From NCBI GenBank assembly GCA_965240325.2, contig OZ251226.1:3286001-3350000 (forward strand): a stretch of DNA of 64,000 nt, read 5' to 3'. Both the position numbers and the translations under genes were made by a program. The stretch is from Rebecca billardiae RCC1528 (taxonomy: Eukaryota > Haptophyta). The notes beneath the pieces are model-generated. The model was not told the DNA's origin and did no database searches. It saw nothing but the letters and a program-made list of their open reading frames with translations. Shown in pieces: positions 8,306-18,196 of the stretch. How positions within the stretch are numbered: position 1 is the stretch's first letter; each line of letters opens with the position of its first letter.

Positions 8306-10093
8306 ATGTCGAGCGAGCGCGACCTCGCGCGGCAGCGCGCGCTCGCGCTCCTGGCCAAGTCCCTCAAGAAGAGCAAGCCGAGCGAGGCTTCGCGGGCGGA
8401 GGAGGAGCGCGACTTTCTACGGAGCGCCCTCCGTCTCGGCTCGCACGACGAGCTGCTGGGCGCCCTGCGCGACCGGCTGAGCGTGCTGGACGCGACTGCG
8501 GGCGCGGACGACGCGCACGGCGGCGGCGGTGTCGGCACGAAGGAGCGCGTCCGGTCGCGCGCCGCCGAGGCCGGCAGCGATGATACGCGCTCAGCCCCGC
8601 GGGGCGCACCCGCCGCGCCCGACGGCGCCGACACGGGCGCCGCGGGCTCGGCAGCGGCGCCGAGCATGCGAGCTGTCCTCGAGGCGTGGCGCTCGGGCGA
8701 CTTCGAGACAGCGGCCCCCGAGCTGCTGACCGAGGGGTTCTGGCGAGAGCTGACGCGCATCGACGAGGGCACCCCGCCGCCGGCAGCGCGCCCGCTCGCC
8801 CCGCCCGCCGAGCCGCCCTCGGCCGTGCGTGCCGCCGAGGTCGAGCGCATGCGCGCGGCGCTGCACGCGGACGGCTTCTTCGTCTCCGCCCCCGACGCGC
8901 CGGCGGGCGTGGCGTCGCACGCGCGCGCGGCGGGCGCGGCCGAGTCGGGGTGGAGCTGGGGCGAGGACCAGGCCGTGCTCGAGCGGCTCGCGCGCGCGGC
9001 GCACGCGCTGCGCGCGCGCGGGTGGCCGCCGGCGTTTGTCTTCATGCTGCGCGAGGCGTGGGCGCTGGCCGATCGGCTGTGGCCGCTGCTCGCGCCGCTG
9101 CTGCAGGCGGCGGGCGAGGGCGAGTGCGGCCTCGACCCGTCGCCGTTCTGCTGGATCGCCGCGCCGCCGGCGGCCGCGGGCGCCGCGCCGAGCGCGCCCG
9201 CCGGCGCCAACTTTGGCACGCCGCACCGCGACTTCACCGCGCTCGAGTCTTGGGCGCAGCCCGGCGCGGGCGCTGGCGGCGCGGGCGCTGGCGGCGCGGG
9301 CGCGCGGCCGCTCGTGCTGAGCGTCTGGCTGCCGCTGACGGACGTGAGCGCGGCGAACGGCGCGATGCACGTGCTGCCGCGCGAGTTCGACCGCCACTTC
9401 CTCAAGCGCTGGGCGTACGCGCACATGCGCCCCGCGCTCGTCGAGGCGGACCCGCTTGGCGCCGAGGCGGAGGACGTGCTCGAGCTGCGCTTCGACCTCA
9501 CGGGCGCGCGGCAGCTCGCGCCCGCCGAGGCGGGCACGCTGATGGCGTGGGCGGGCAACGTGGTGCACTGGGGCGGGCGGTGCGCCAGCGGGCACGAGCC
9601 GCGCGTCAGCGTCGGCTTCAACTTCGTCGCGCCGGGCAGCCGCCTCCAGAGCGCGTCCGCGCCGCTCAGCCGCGCGGCCGCGCGCCAGCTGGACGTGGCG
9701 GGGCGGCTGCGCGCGGTCGCGGCCTCGCTGATCGGCTACTCGCCCTGGTACGAGCTCGACGCGGGGCTGCTGCCGCGCGGCGCGCTGCGGGCCGCGAGCG
9801 CGCCGCGTGGCGAGGCCGCGGCCGCGGGGCCCAGCGCCGCCGGCACCAGCGCCGCCGGCGCGCCGAGCAGCGGCGCCGACGCCGCCGGCCCTGCGCCGAC
9901 GCCTGCCGGCGCCGCAGCGACTGCCACCATCCACGCTGGCACGGGCGCGCCCGTGCCGGTCGGCGTGCGCGCCGACGGACAGCCGCAGTACGTGCCCGAC
10001 AGCGTGCGCGCCGCCCTGTACGCCAAGTACGGCGACATCTCGCAGATCAAGGGCGACCCGAGCGAGCTCGAGGGCAACTGCCCCACGCAGTGA
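8306..10093 (+). CDS. Phytanoyl-CoA dioxygenase (PhyH)-like Fe(II)/2-oxoglutarate oxygenase
   Basis: This single exon encodes 595 residues from the ATG of MSSERDLARQ. The N-terminus (1-150) is charged and probably disordered. A double-stranded beta-helix core follows. It has the HxD iron motif in TPHRDFTALESW (His ~307), a core strand LSVWLPLTDVSAANGAMHVL, and the distal iron His in VVHWGG (~420) with the 2-oxoglutarate-binding Arg in EPRVSVGFNF. The metal triad is therefore complete. The C-terminus has an Ala/Pro linker and a short conserved-looking tail ending GDPSELEGNCPTQ. The family hydroxylates very diverse small molecules, and the substrate cannot be read from sequence. No signal peptide or peroxisomal SKL-type tail is evident, so a cytosolic or nuclear location is likely. 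Confidence 0.78.
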   Translation: MSSERDLARQRALALLAKSLKKSKPSEASRAEEERDFLRSALRLGSHDELLGALRDRLSVLDATAGADDAHGGGGVGTKERVRSRAAEAGSDDTRSAPRGAPAAPDGADTGAAGSAAAPSMRAVLEAWRSGDFETAAPELLTEGFWRELTRIDEGTPPPAARPLAPPAEPPSAVRAAEVERMRAALHADGFFVSAPDAPAGVASHARAAGAAESGWSWGEDQAVLERLARAAHALRARGWPPAFVFMLREAWALADRLWPLLAPLLQAAGEGECGLDPSPFCWIAAPPAAAGAAPSAPAGANFGTPHRDFTALESWAQPGAGAGGAGAGGAGARPLVLSVWLPLTDVSAANGAMHVLPREFDRHFLKRWAYAHMRPALVEADPLGAEAEDVLELRFDLTGARQLAPAEAGTLMAWAGNVVHWGGRCASGHEPRVSVGFNFVAPGSRLQSASAPLSRAAARQLDVAGRLRAVAASLIGYSPWYELDAGLLPRGALRAASAPRGEAAAAGPSAAGTSAAGAPSSGADAAGPAPTPAGAAATATIHAGTGAPVPVGVRADGQPQYVPDSVRAALYAKYGDISQIKGDPSELEGNCPTQ

Positions 10094-10513
10094 GGGACTG
10101 AGGGAGAGCCCGATGCTCAGCCACAATCAGTATGTACAATCACAATGCAGTCGGTGGAGTCAGTGGGACGGCGGGCGTGCGGATGTGGCGGCACCGGGGA
10201 CCGACCCGGACTGTCTGACATGCACGGCCTCGGACGGACTCGAGGGCAGCCTGTATCGGCTGAACATGGGCAGCCGCTGCTCCGCCCGGGCCGCGCGGGG
10301 CCGGCTGCGGCAGGGCCTGAGCTCAGTCAGGTGCCCGCCGGTGAGGCCAAAGGAATGAACCCGTCCGGGAAACGGGGAAAGCATTGAGATTCGTCCAGCA
10401 GATTCCGGATTTCGAGGCGCGAGCTTTCCGGGCCGACACCTGACAAACGGACGAGGCAGACATCGACGCGCGGGTGAAGCTCAAGGTTGAAGTGGCGAGC
10501 GCCTCAGACGGCC
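10094..10513. other. Intergenic spacer with promoter of the RING-PHD gene
   Basis: This 420-bp spacer lies between two same-strand genes. It presumably holds the 3' UTR of the dioxygenase gene and the promoter of the RING gene. I recognise no motif or repeat. Confidence 0.5.
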
Positions 10514-12569
10514 ATGCAAGCGCCCGCGACGTGGCCACTGCAAGCTGCGCAGTGCGATGTCGTGCTCCGCGGGCTCGAGCGCGAGTTCACGTGCTGCATC
10601 TGCCTCAACTTGCTCGACGAGCCGATGCGTCTGCCGTGCGACCATCACATGTGCCGCAAGTGCACGCAGCACGCGCTTGATCAGGCGGCGCGCTGCCCGG
10701 TGTGCAAGGCGCCGACGACGCAGCGAGCCACGCACGCCAATGCGAAGCTGAAGCAGCTGACGGCGCTGTTCACCAACCTGCGTGACGCTGTCTGCGCCGC
10801 GCTGCTCCCGACTGACGGCGGCGGCGCCGAGGCGGAGCCCGGACCACCCGCGGCCGAGGGCAGCGGCACGGAGGACGAGGAGCCGCTGGGCACGGGCGGC
10901 CGCGGGGCGATCGCCGCCGCGGCGAGTGCGCAGCCGCCGACGATCCCGGACCTCTCCACCGCCGAGATCCATCGCGAGATCGCCGACGCGCGCGCCGTGC
11001 GGCAGCAGGTGCAGCGCGTGGCGGACGCGTTCGGCGCCCCGAGCGCGCCGCCGCGCGCCGCGCGGGCTGGGGCGCCCACGACGCCGGCGGGGGGCGATGG
11101 GGCGGGCGCGGGCGGGGCGGGCGCTGCAGAGGAGACGCTCCGCGCCGATGACGCGCACGCCAGGGCTGCCTTCGAGGTGCTCGTCCCCGCCTCGCAGACC
11201 GAGAGCCCGCCTGCGCCGAGCGGCGGCAGCGGCGGCACCGGGGGGCGCGGAGCGGGCGCCCGCGCGGACGTGGGTGTCAGAATGGTCGTGCCCGAGACGC
11301 AGATGATGGGGTTCGGGCCGGCGGAGCCGTGCATGCTCCCCCCGATGGAGCCGGGCCTGATGGGCAGCACGCCCCGCCTCTCGATGGACGAGAGCGACGA
11401 CGAGGAGGCGGCGGCGGCGGAGGAGCAGCGCGCGGCGCCGCACAGCCGCGCCGCCGCTGAGGCCAGCCAAGCGGAGCGCAGAGCGGCGCTCGAAGCGTCG
11501 GCCGGGGCAGCGGCCGCGCAGCCTGTGGAGCAGGCGGCACGCGGCGGCGGACGGTCCGCTCCGGCGGCTGGTCGGCCGCCCGTACCACCCGGCGCCCTCG
11601 CCACCGCCGAGCCGTCCGACCGCGCCGACGCCAGCCCCTTGGCGGGCAGCGCGCTCTCCCCCCACGAGGGGGCGGAGGAGGAGGAGGACGACGAGTGCTG
11701 CTGCGTGTGCGGCGCGGGCGACTTCGAGTCGGACAACTTGATCGTGTTCTGCTCGGGCTGCGACATCGCTGTGCACCAGGGCTGCTACGGCATCACGCGC
11801 GTGCCCGAAGGCGAGTGGTGGTGCGACCTGTGCGCGAACGGCGCGCGCAGTGACAGCAGCGTGCGGTGCGCCGTCTGCCCCGGCCGCAAGGGCGCGCTCA
11901 AGCGCACGCTGCGCGGCCGGTGGGGCGGCTGGATGCACGTCACGTGCGCGCAGTACTTGCCCGCGCTCGGCTTCGTGCACCCCGAGACGCTGCGCGACGC
12001 GGCGGGTGTGGACAAGCTCGACCGCGCGCGCCTCTCCCTCAGCTGCTCGCTGTGCGAGCGCGGGGCGGGCGCCACCGGCGCGGCCAAGGCGCGCGGCCGC
12101 GCCAAGGCCACGGCCGCGCCGGCAGCGGACGAGCTCGGGCGCGTGAGCGCGTGCGTGCAGTGCTCGCACGGCCGCTGCCTTGCCGCGTTCCACGTGAGCT
12201 GCGCGCAGCAGGCGGGCTACTTCATGGAGATCCGCGAGGACGCAGACGGCTGTGTGCACAACGAGATCTTCTGCCGCAAGCACTCGGAGCTGGTGCGCGC
12301 CGCGCGGCGGCGGCGGCAGCGGCCTGCCAGCGCGCGGCGGCGCGTAGCGCGTGCGCCGGAGCCCGCGCCCGCGCGCACGGCGCTGACACGCCCGTCTCTT
12401 CCCACGCACGCGCGGCCTTCCTGCACACCCGTCGCTGCGAACGCAGCGCCGGCAGCGCGGCGCGCACTTCACCCCCACGCCCACGCCCCGCAGCCGCAGC
12501 GGAGGGCGTGCACGGCTGTCCGGCAGCGCAGCGAAGCGCAGGCGCAAGCAGGCGGGCGACGCGCCATGA
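10514..12569 (+). CDS. BRCA1-like RING plus PHD and extended-PHD nuclear protein
   Basis: Exons 10514-12292 and 12447-12569 give 633 residues. Residues ~27-67 are a C3HC4 RING (CCICLNLLDEP, CDHHMCRKC, CPVCK). It is followed by a TQR..HANAKLKQL segment resembling the helix after the BRCA1/BARD1 RING. A low-complexity linker holds SQ/TQ-like sites. A canonical PHD finger (CCVCGAGDFESDNLIVFC, ending EGEWWCDLC) and an extended PHD (CAVCPGRKGALKRTL, WMHVTCAQYLPALGF, CSHGRCLAAFHVSC, EIFCRKHSE) follow, as in plant BRCA1/ROW1 and JADE/BRPF proteins. The second exon supplies AKRRRK, a nuclear signal, and a stop. No BRCT repeats are encoded. Expected role: a nuclear E3 ligase and histone reader. The terminal intron is inferred from the donor GTGCGC and a pyrimidine-rich acceptor. 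Unspliced, the frame would run on to 12739. Confidence 0.82.
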
Positions 12570-13502
12570 CCCGGCCGGTCCGCCACCCGCTCACAGCGGC
12601 AAGCATGGTTTCGAGGACGCAAGGTATGGGGCCTGCTATGGAGCAATGCTCGGGCGGCCGTCGTCGCCTCGCATCATCAACACATCATGCTCCGCTTCGT
12701 AGTCGAAGCTGGTGCCCCGGCGCTCGCCGCTGCGTCTAGCGGGTCAAATGCTCCCGCGCGGCGGCGGGTCTGCGACTCTGATGAGCGCCGAGCGGGCTCT
12801 CACCTTTATTCACACCACGACTGCTCGCGGCAGGATCGCACGGCGAAGTCTGATTGTCAGCACACGCAGGGCGCGGTCGTAGTACTACCATCTGATCAGG
12901 CGGCGCAGCGCGGGTACTCGGCCTGAGTCCGTGCGGACACGGAGCCCTCTGTCATGTGTCACTGGCGGGCGCGGCACTGACCGACTCTGAACTATATCCG
13001 AATATGATATACCGATTAATAAGATCGACATCATCATCATACTGTATTATTTGACCTGCGGAATATATAGCTAGACGAGAGAGAGAGACGAGAGAGAGCT
13101 AGAGAGAGAGAGAGAGAGCGCGCATCGATCATCGTAGTCGCGTTGCTGTCGCGTTATATTAATACTAGCTGATGATGCTGATACTCATTGACGAATGAAT
13201 ATCACAATATGACATACTGATGGGCCGGTTTAGTAAGTATTCGGGTCGTCATCATATGCATGCGGCGTAGAGAGTACTAGTATCCGTTATCGTCATGCTC
13301 AGCGATGCTGCTGATCGCGCGATATAGATCGTCGTCGCCGTAGACTACCGCGCCCCGCCCGCGGCGCCCCGGGCCGGGCCGTGTCACCAGAGTCATATGC
13401 CGCGCCGCTGTCAATGTCATGTGATCACCATTCACCTGACTGCTGATGACTTCCTGCGAGCACGCAGAGCATGCTGCCGCGGAGCGAGCTGACGAGCGCC
13501 GG
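12570..13502. other. Intergenic region with AT-rich stretch and (GA)n microsatellite
   Basis: About 930 bp lie between two convergent genes. Composition drops sharply in GC from 12990. An imperfect (GA)n tract lies at about 13078-13118, followed by AT-rich unique sequence. No coding potential was seen. Confidence 0.6.
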
Positions 13503-14789
13503 TCAGGTGGACAAGCCGACGACCTCGATCTCGGCGTCGCGCGGCGAGACGGGCCTGCTGCCGTGGGAGCTGTGCTGCGCGCGCGCGGCCACACCGGCGA
13601 GCGGCTCGCCCGTCGCGTGCATCCGCCACAGCAGCCAGGCCGCGTACGGCGCGGCCAAGAACACGTACAGCGAGCTGAGCACGTACGAGGCGACGAGCGC
13701 CGAGGTGGAGATGAGCCTGGCGGGCGGGAGGCCGGAAGAGAGCGCCAGCCCGAGCGCCGCGACGGCGAGCGCGTCGAGCGGCACGAGCAGCGGCAGGATG
13801 ATGCAGCTCACGCCAAAGCCGGCGCAGCCGCAGCAGAACTCGTGCGCGCCGTTGCCCGGGTCGAAGACCCACGCGCCCATGAAGAGGCCGATCACCGCCT
13901 TCTCGGGGCTGAGCACGAAGAGCAGCGCGGAGGCGGGCTCGCGCCGCCACGTCGCCGCCACGTCGAGCAGCAGCCACGCGGGGAACACGCGCGCCGCGTT
14001 GATGGTCGCGTACGCGTACACGACCTCTCGCACGCCCACCACGCACCCGAGCACGCGCGCGGGCTCGGTGAGCTCGCGCCACGACGCGTTGAGCGCCATG
14101 GCGTAGCCGACGGGCTGGAGGAGGTGGAACGCGAGCAGGCGGAACACCGCCGTCGCCGCCGCCATGTTCGGCCCCATGCTCCGCATCCGGCACGCCTGCT
14201 GCCACGTGATCGCCTCCTGCCAACCCGACACGTTCGAGCCGACCGCCAGCCGCTCGTACGTGAGCGCGTCGACGAGCGGGTTGCGCCGCACGGCGCGGAC
14301 GACGCGCGAGCACGCGGCGAGCGGGAAGTCCGCGAGCGCGCGCAGCAGCACGGGCACGAGCACGAGCGCGACGAGCACGCTCGGCGTCGCGAACCGCCCC
14401 ATGCGCGTGGACGTGTACGGCGTCGACGTGGCGACAATGTCAGAGAGGAGGCGGCCCTCCGCCCGGGGCGGCGGGCGCGCGCAGCACGAGGCGGCGATGC
14501 ATGCGCAACGGGGGAGGCGTGCCAGCGCGCCGCACGAGAAGAGCGAGCGCGCCACGTCGCAGCCACCATCCGCGGGGCACGCGTGGGCGCAGCCTGCTGG
14601 CGCCACGAGCTGCGCGACGCGCGTGGCCAGCACATCGGACGGCGCGCCGCCCTCGGGGGCGCGCGCGCGGGCGAACGCGACCGCGCCGAGCACGAGGGCG
14701 GGTGCGAGGCACCTCGACGTGCTCGCCGCGCCCGCGAGGGTCCGCCATAGCCTGGGCGGACGGCTGGAGTGGGGTGGCCTCCCGCGCAT
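13503..14789 (-). CDS. Polytopic membrane protein of unknown function
   Basis: 428 residues start at the ATG of MRGRPPHSSRPP. An upstream extension of the frame has no conserved look and crosses the divergent promoter. A hydrophobic segment near residues 30-45 could be a signal anchor. A Cys-rich lumenal-looking stretch (CAHACPADGGCDVA to CACIAASCCARP) precedes about five to seven further membrane segments. These include SVLVALVLVPVLLRALADF, a Gly/Cys-rich FCCGCAGFGVSCIILPLLVP and LVASYVLSSLYVFLAAPYAA. The C-terminus is hydrophilic. I recognise no family. It could be a transporter-like or organelle membrane protein, but this is only topology. The gene is head-to-head with the MSS51-C-like gene, 137 bp apart. 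Confidence 0.6.
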   Translation of the reverse strand: MRGRPPHSSRPPRLWRTLAGAASTSRCLAPALVLGAVAFARARAPEGGAPSDVLATRVAQLVAPAGCAHACPADGGCDVARSLFSCGALARLPRCACIAASCCARPPPRAEGRLLSDIVATSTPYTSTRMGRFATPSVLVALVLVPVLLRALADFPLAACSRVVRAVRRNPLVDALTYERLAVGSNVSGWQEAITWQQACRMRSMGPNMAAATAVFRLLAFHLLQPVGYAMALNASWRELTEPARVLGCVVGVREVVYAYATINAARVFPAWLLLDVAATWRREPASALLFVLSPEKAVIGLFMGAWVFDPGNGAHEFCCGCAGFGVSCIILPLLVPLDALAVAALGLALSSGLPPARLISTSALVASYVLSSLYVFLAAPYAAWLLWRMHATGEPLAGVAARAQHSSHGSRPVSPRDAEIEVVGLST

Positions 14790-14926
14790 TTTGGAGGGCG
14801 GACCAAGGGTGTCAGCGCTTGGCAGCTCTCGGGAGCAATGGCGACGAAGCCAGCCAGATTCGTCAACGGAAAAAAGGCGGTCTTGCGATTGAACCCCCTT
14901 GGTCTTGCCGCGGCAATATAGCGGTG
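14790..14926. promoter_or_regulatory. Bidirectional promoter region
   Basis: These 137 bp separate divergent ATGs at 14789 (-) and 14927 (+), including a less GC-rich patch at 14868-14890. The shared-promoter role is inferred from spacing. Confidence 0.35.
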
Positions 14927-15766
14927 ATGGCGGCGGCACCAGACGTGCTGGAATGGTCCGGCCGGCTGGCGTGGCTGGTGGAGCAGGGCATCGTCGGGGC
15001 CGACGAGACGCAGCCTCTCGACGCCTGCACCGAGCGTCTGAGCCGCGCGATGACCATCGTCCTCGCGCTCGAGCGCTTGCAACCGCGCGTGCCCCCTGGG
15101 GGCGTGCTTGCACTGCTCGTGCTCGGCCCCGACGTGGCGGAAGGCGAGGACGAGGCGGGGCTCAAGGCGACGTTCGAGGCTGCGTCCGAGGTGCTCGGCC
15201 GCTCGCATGGCGTGCGTGAGCTGCACATCGATCTCGTTGGCCCCAACTTGCCCGTTGGCTGCGAGCGCGATTCGGTGACATTGCCGCAGGCCTTACAGGC
15301 AGCGGGCGCGTCAGGCGCGGACGCGCGCGGTGCCGTCCTGCGCATGCGCGGCGTGCGCTCGCTGCTGCACGACGAGGGCGCGGCCGCAGCCCTGTCGGCA
15401 GGCATGCCGACGCATGCCACCGCCGCGGCGCCGCGCGCGTACGCGTGCGCGTTCGCCTTCAACGCGGGCATCTGGGGCTATGACTCGTGGCGCCCCACCC
15501 TGCAGGCACTCGGGGCGATGGGGGCGCCGCCGCCGCCGCTGGTCTTCACGTCGTACAACGAGCTCGAAGCGGACGACGATGCGGGCGCGCTCGAGGCTCT
15601 CGGCCTCGAGGAAACGCGCGACTGGCGATGGATCCCGGAGCCGAACCCGCACCGTGCGACACGCGCGTGGTCCAACGCGCTCGGCCGGCAGGCGGCGGAC
15701 AATGCGTGGTGGCAATGCGTCGACGTCAGTCGACTTGGCCCTGCGCGCGATGAGCTGCCGCAATGA
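14927..15766 (+). CDS. MSS51 C-terminal-domain-like protein
   Basis: A single exon encodes 279 residues. The fold signature matches the C-terminal domain of MSS51/MYND-type proteins. It includes a LHIDLVGPNLPV strand, the AFAFNAGIWGYDSWRPTL block (the usual 'NpGl..y.sW.ptl'), then PPPLVFTSYNELEADDDAGAL, and near the end WIPEPNPHRATRAW. In yeast, Mss51 links COX1 translation to heme, but many algal proteins carry only this domain with no known role. No MYND zinc finger and no mitochondrial presequence are visible here, so the function remains open. The assignment rests on motif recognition rather than a search. Confidence 0.6.
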   Translation: MAAAPDVLEWSGRLAWLVEQGIVGADETQPLDACTERLSRAMTIVLALERLQPRVPPGGVLALLVLGPDVAEGEDEAGLKATFEAASEVLGRSHGVRELHIDLVGPNLPVGCERDSVTLPQALQAAGASGADARGAVLRMRGVRSLLHDEGAAAALSAGMPTHATAAAPRAYACAFAFNAGIWGYDSWRPTLQALGAMGAPPPPLVFTSYNELEADDDAGALEALGLEETRDWRWIPEPNPHRATRAWSNALGRQAADNAWWQCVDVSRLGPARDELPQ

Positions 15767-16117
15767 GATGAGTGCAGACGACGGGAGGGCCAATCTGCAA
15801 CGGTGCGACCGACCTCCTCAGACCTCGGGACCGCACCCACCAGGCGCACGATGCCTTTGCGCTCGCCCAAAAGGGAGCAGAATAAGAATGATACAGTCGT
15901 GCTGTAAGATTCGGCGTGAGAAGATGGGGCGTTTAGTGACAGTGAATCCCAGAATCGGTGGGATCTGCAATATGAACCGCGAACCACGCGAAAACCGAGC
16001 AGCTCGCGACGGTCTTGCGGTGATGAACCGGCCCTGGAATCTGCGGCGAGCCCTTCATCACGTCGTGTCCCTTCGGGGCCCCCCACCGACCTCGCGCTCC
16101 TCGCCGTAGCCAAGCCG
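15767..16117. other. Intergenic spacer
   Basis: 351 bp lie between two same-strand genes, with a lower-GC core at 15880-15990. It presumably contains the promoter of the TAP-like gene. No repeats or RNA gene were seen. Confidence 0.5.
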
Positions 16118-18196
16118 ATGCTGGTGCCGAGTAGGCGCGTGCTCGCACTCCTCGCAGGCGCGCTGGTCGCGTTCGCCCTCGGCGTAGCCCTCCTTGTCCT
16201 CCCCGACGCGCCAGCCAGCTGGCGCGCGAGCACTGAGGCTGGCGGCGAGGGCACTGGCGCTTCATCCGCCTCCTCTTCAGACTACACGATCTGCCATCCG
16301 GACCCAGATCTGCTCGTGTGGGACGAGGTCCCTCAGGGGAAGCTGCGCGAGCACGTCGAGCACGAGCTCCACGGCTGGCTCAAGGTCCCCATCGTCCACA
16401 ACCAGTTCGATAATTTTGTCCCGGTGGACGTCGATCTCGGCTACACGGCCGTGCGCGTCTCGGCGCTCACCAACTGCTTCGAGGGGCACAAGGCGGTGCT
16501 CACGCACTGCGGTGGGCCGGGCCGCGCGCATGACTGCCACCTGTTCCTCGACAACTTCATGATGCCCATGCTCCACAAGGGCTTCGACAACCTCGCCATC
16601 ACGCAGCGCGGCATCGAGCCGGCAAGCGACGACGAAGACCCGCCGGAGGTGCCCTTCCTCCAGCCGGGCAGCGACGAGCGCGTCAAGCCGTTCCCGCAGA
16701 TCAAGTGCTACGACGCGCTGTCGTACCACGCGCTCGCCGCGGTGAAGCGGGCGCACGAGGACGCCCGCCTCGACTTCGACGCCCTGTACGCCAGCGCGCT
16801 GCCGTTCCTCAACCACCACAACCCGCAGGTCGCGATCCAGACGCACAAGGACGCGATCGAGCTCGTCGCGCTGCTGCAGCAGGCGGCGGCGATGCAGTGC
16901 CGCGAGGAGTACGCGCTCGGGGCGACCGACGTGCGCGGCCAGATGGCGTGGCAGGACTTTGCCGGCACCGTCGACCTCGTGCACGACATGGACATCTTCC
17001 GGCAGGCCGTTGGTGCGCACGCGCGCGCGCTGCTCCCGGCCGAGGGGCCGAGCCCCCCCGCGCGCGCTGCCGACACGCCTGGCGCGCACGCGCACTCCCC
17101 GCGCCCCGCAGGCGCGGAGAAGCTCTCGGTGTGGGGCCAGACGTACGGCTCCGAGGTGGCCGCCACGTACGCGAGCGTGTTTGTGGAGCGCGTGGACCGG
17201 CTCGTGCTGGACGGCAACCAGGCGGTGCACCGGGACGTGCACGAGTACGGAGAGGTGGTGGCGGAGGCGTACGAGCAGGTGGTCGCCGGGATCTGCTCGG
17301 CGTGCGACGCGGACTACTTCCTCGGCGGCGACAGGCCCGACGACGAGAAGTGCGCCGCCGCGCCGTACCCGTCCTCCAAGCTGCGCGAGCTGCTGCTGAC
17401 GCACCACTCGTTTGTGAAGGCGCTCGCGCTCACGCACGCGGCCATCATGGGCGACGGCGTCGAGCTGAACGGCGTGCAGCCGGGCGGGGCGATGCTGATG
17501 GCGTGCGTGCAGTCGCTGTACGAGTACGGCGACTTCCGCGGCGCCGGCTGCTGCTTCAAGGCGACCAAGCCGCTCGGGCTGCCCGCCGACCCGGCCGCGT
17601 TTGCGCAGCGGCTCGAGCGCGACCAGAGGCGCACCAACCCCATCGCGCTCGTGCGCGCTGTCGACTTTGCCGGCCGGATGAACGCGCGCGAGCTGGCGGA
17701 GTACCTGCACGATATCCTGCGCCCGCGGCATCCGATGGGCTTCCTGCGCGCGTGGGACCTCGTGTACATCACGACCGCGCCCAACGTGCCGCGCCCCGGC
17801 CCGCCGCTCGGCACCGTCGACCCGCTCGTGCGCCCGCTCGTGATCGCCGAGCTCAACGACCCGATGACGACGTGGAACGCCGTGCAGCAGCTGGCGCAGG
17901 CCTTCCCCAACGGCAGGGTGCTTAGCTGGGCGGGCTTCCGCAGCAGCCTCCCCGACTGGGCGGGCATGTCGCACGACGAGCTCAGGGAGCGCGGCCATGA
18001 GCAGGTCGTCAACTCGGGCTGGGGCGCCAACGCGTGCCACACCGCGCTCGAGCGGTACATGCAGGACCTCGAGTTCCCGCACGACGGGGTCACCTGCCCG
18101 ATCAACGGGCCAGCGGCCGGCAGCCTTGCGGCGAAGGTTGCCGTCGAAGCCATCGAGGGCGGCGATTGCCTGCCCTTCGAGTTTGTGGACGACTGA
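16118..18196 (+). CDS. Secretory TAP/SAP-like alpha/beta-hydrolase with substituted catalytic residues
   Basis: Exons 16118-17012 and 17112-18196 give 659 residues. The in-frame 99-nt intron breaks a low-complexity stretch and restores RQAVG-AEKLSVWGQ. An N-terminal signal/anchor (RVLALLAGALVAFALGVALL) points to the secretory pathway. The fold matches tripeptidyl-aminopeptidase-like hydrolases: LTHCGGPG oxyanion region, DNLAITQRGI, nucleophile elbow WGQTYGSEVAATYA, LVLDGNQ, acid region LNDPMTTW and a C-terminal TAP_C-like segment ending GVTCPINGP. The nucleophile Ser of GxSxG is Thr here (GQTYGS, ~308), and the GHG that carries the catalytic His reads GWG (~601). It is probably a pseudoenzyme, or else the alignment of these two sites is off. 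Conserved Cys pairs suggest disulfides. Confidence 0.72.
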   Translation: MLVPSRRVLALLAGALVAFALGVALLVLPDAPASWRASTEAGGEGTGASSASSSDYTICHPDPDLLVWDEVPQGKLREHVEHELHGWLKVPIVHNQFDNFVPVDVDLGYTAVRVSALTNCFEGHKAVLTHCGGPGRAHDCHLFLDNFMMPMLHKGFDNLAITQRGIEPASDDEDPPEVPFLQPGSDERVKPFPQIKCYDALSYHALAAVKRAHEDARLDFDALYASALPFLNHHNPQVAIQTHKDAIELVALLQQAAAMQCREEYALGATDVRGQMAWQDFAGTVDLVHDMDIFRQAVGAHARALLPAEGPSPPARAADTPGAHAHSPRPAGAEKLSVWGQTYGSEVAATYASVFVERVDRLVLDGNQAVHRDVHEYGEVVAEAYEQVVAGICSACDADYFLGGDRPDDEKCAAAPYPSSKLRELLLTHHSFVKALALTHAAIMGDGVELNGVQPGGAMLMACVQSLYEYGDFRGAGCCFKATKPLGLPADPAAFAQRLERDQRRTNPIALVRAVDFAGRMNARELAEYLHDILRPRHPMGFLRAWDLVYITTAPNVPRPGPPLGTVDPLVRPLVIAELNDPMTTWNAVQQLAQAFPNGRVLSWAGFRSSLPDWAGMSHDELRERGHEQVVNSGWGANACHTALERYMQDLEFPHDGVTCPINGPAAGSLAAKVAVEAIEGGDCLPFEFVDD
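17013..17111 (+). other. In-frame 99-nt intron of the TAP-like gene
   Basis: Donor GTGCGCACGC and acceptor CCCCGCAG with a C-rich tract precede the join. Removal fuses the codon G|GC and joins the conserved segment before KLSVWGQ. The intron has no stop codon, so the unspliced frame is also open. Confidence 0.7.

Noticed and set aside
12293-12739. Unspliced C-terminal extension of the RING-PHD protein
   Set aside because: The extension is Arg/Ala/Pro-rich. A good donor and acceptor give a short exon with a nuclear signal and a stop instead.
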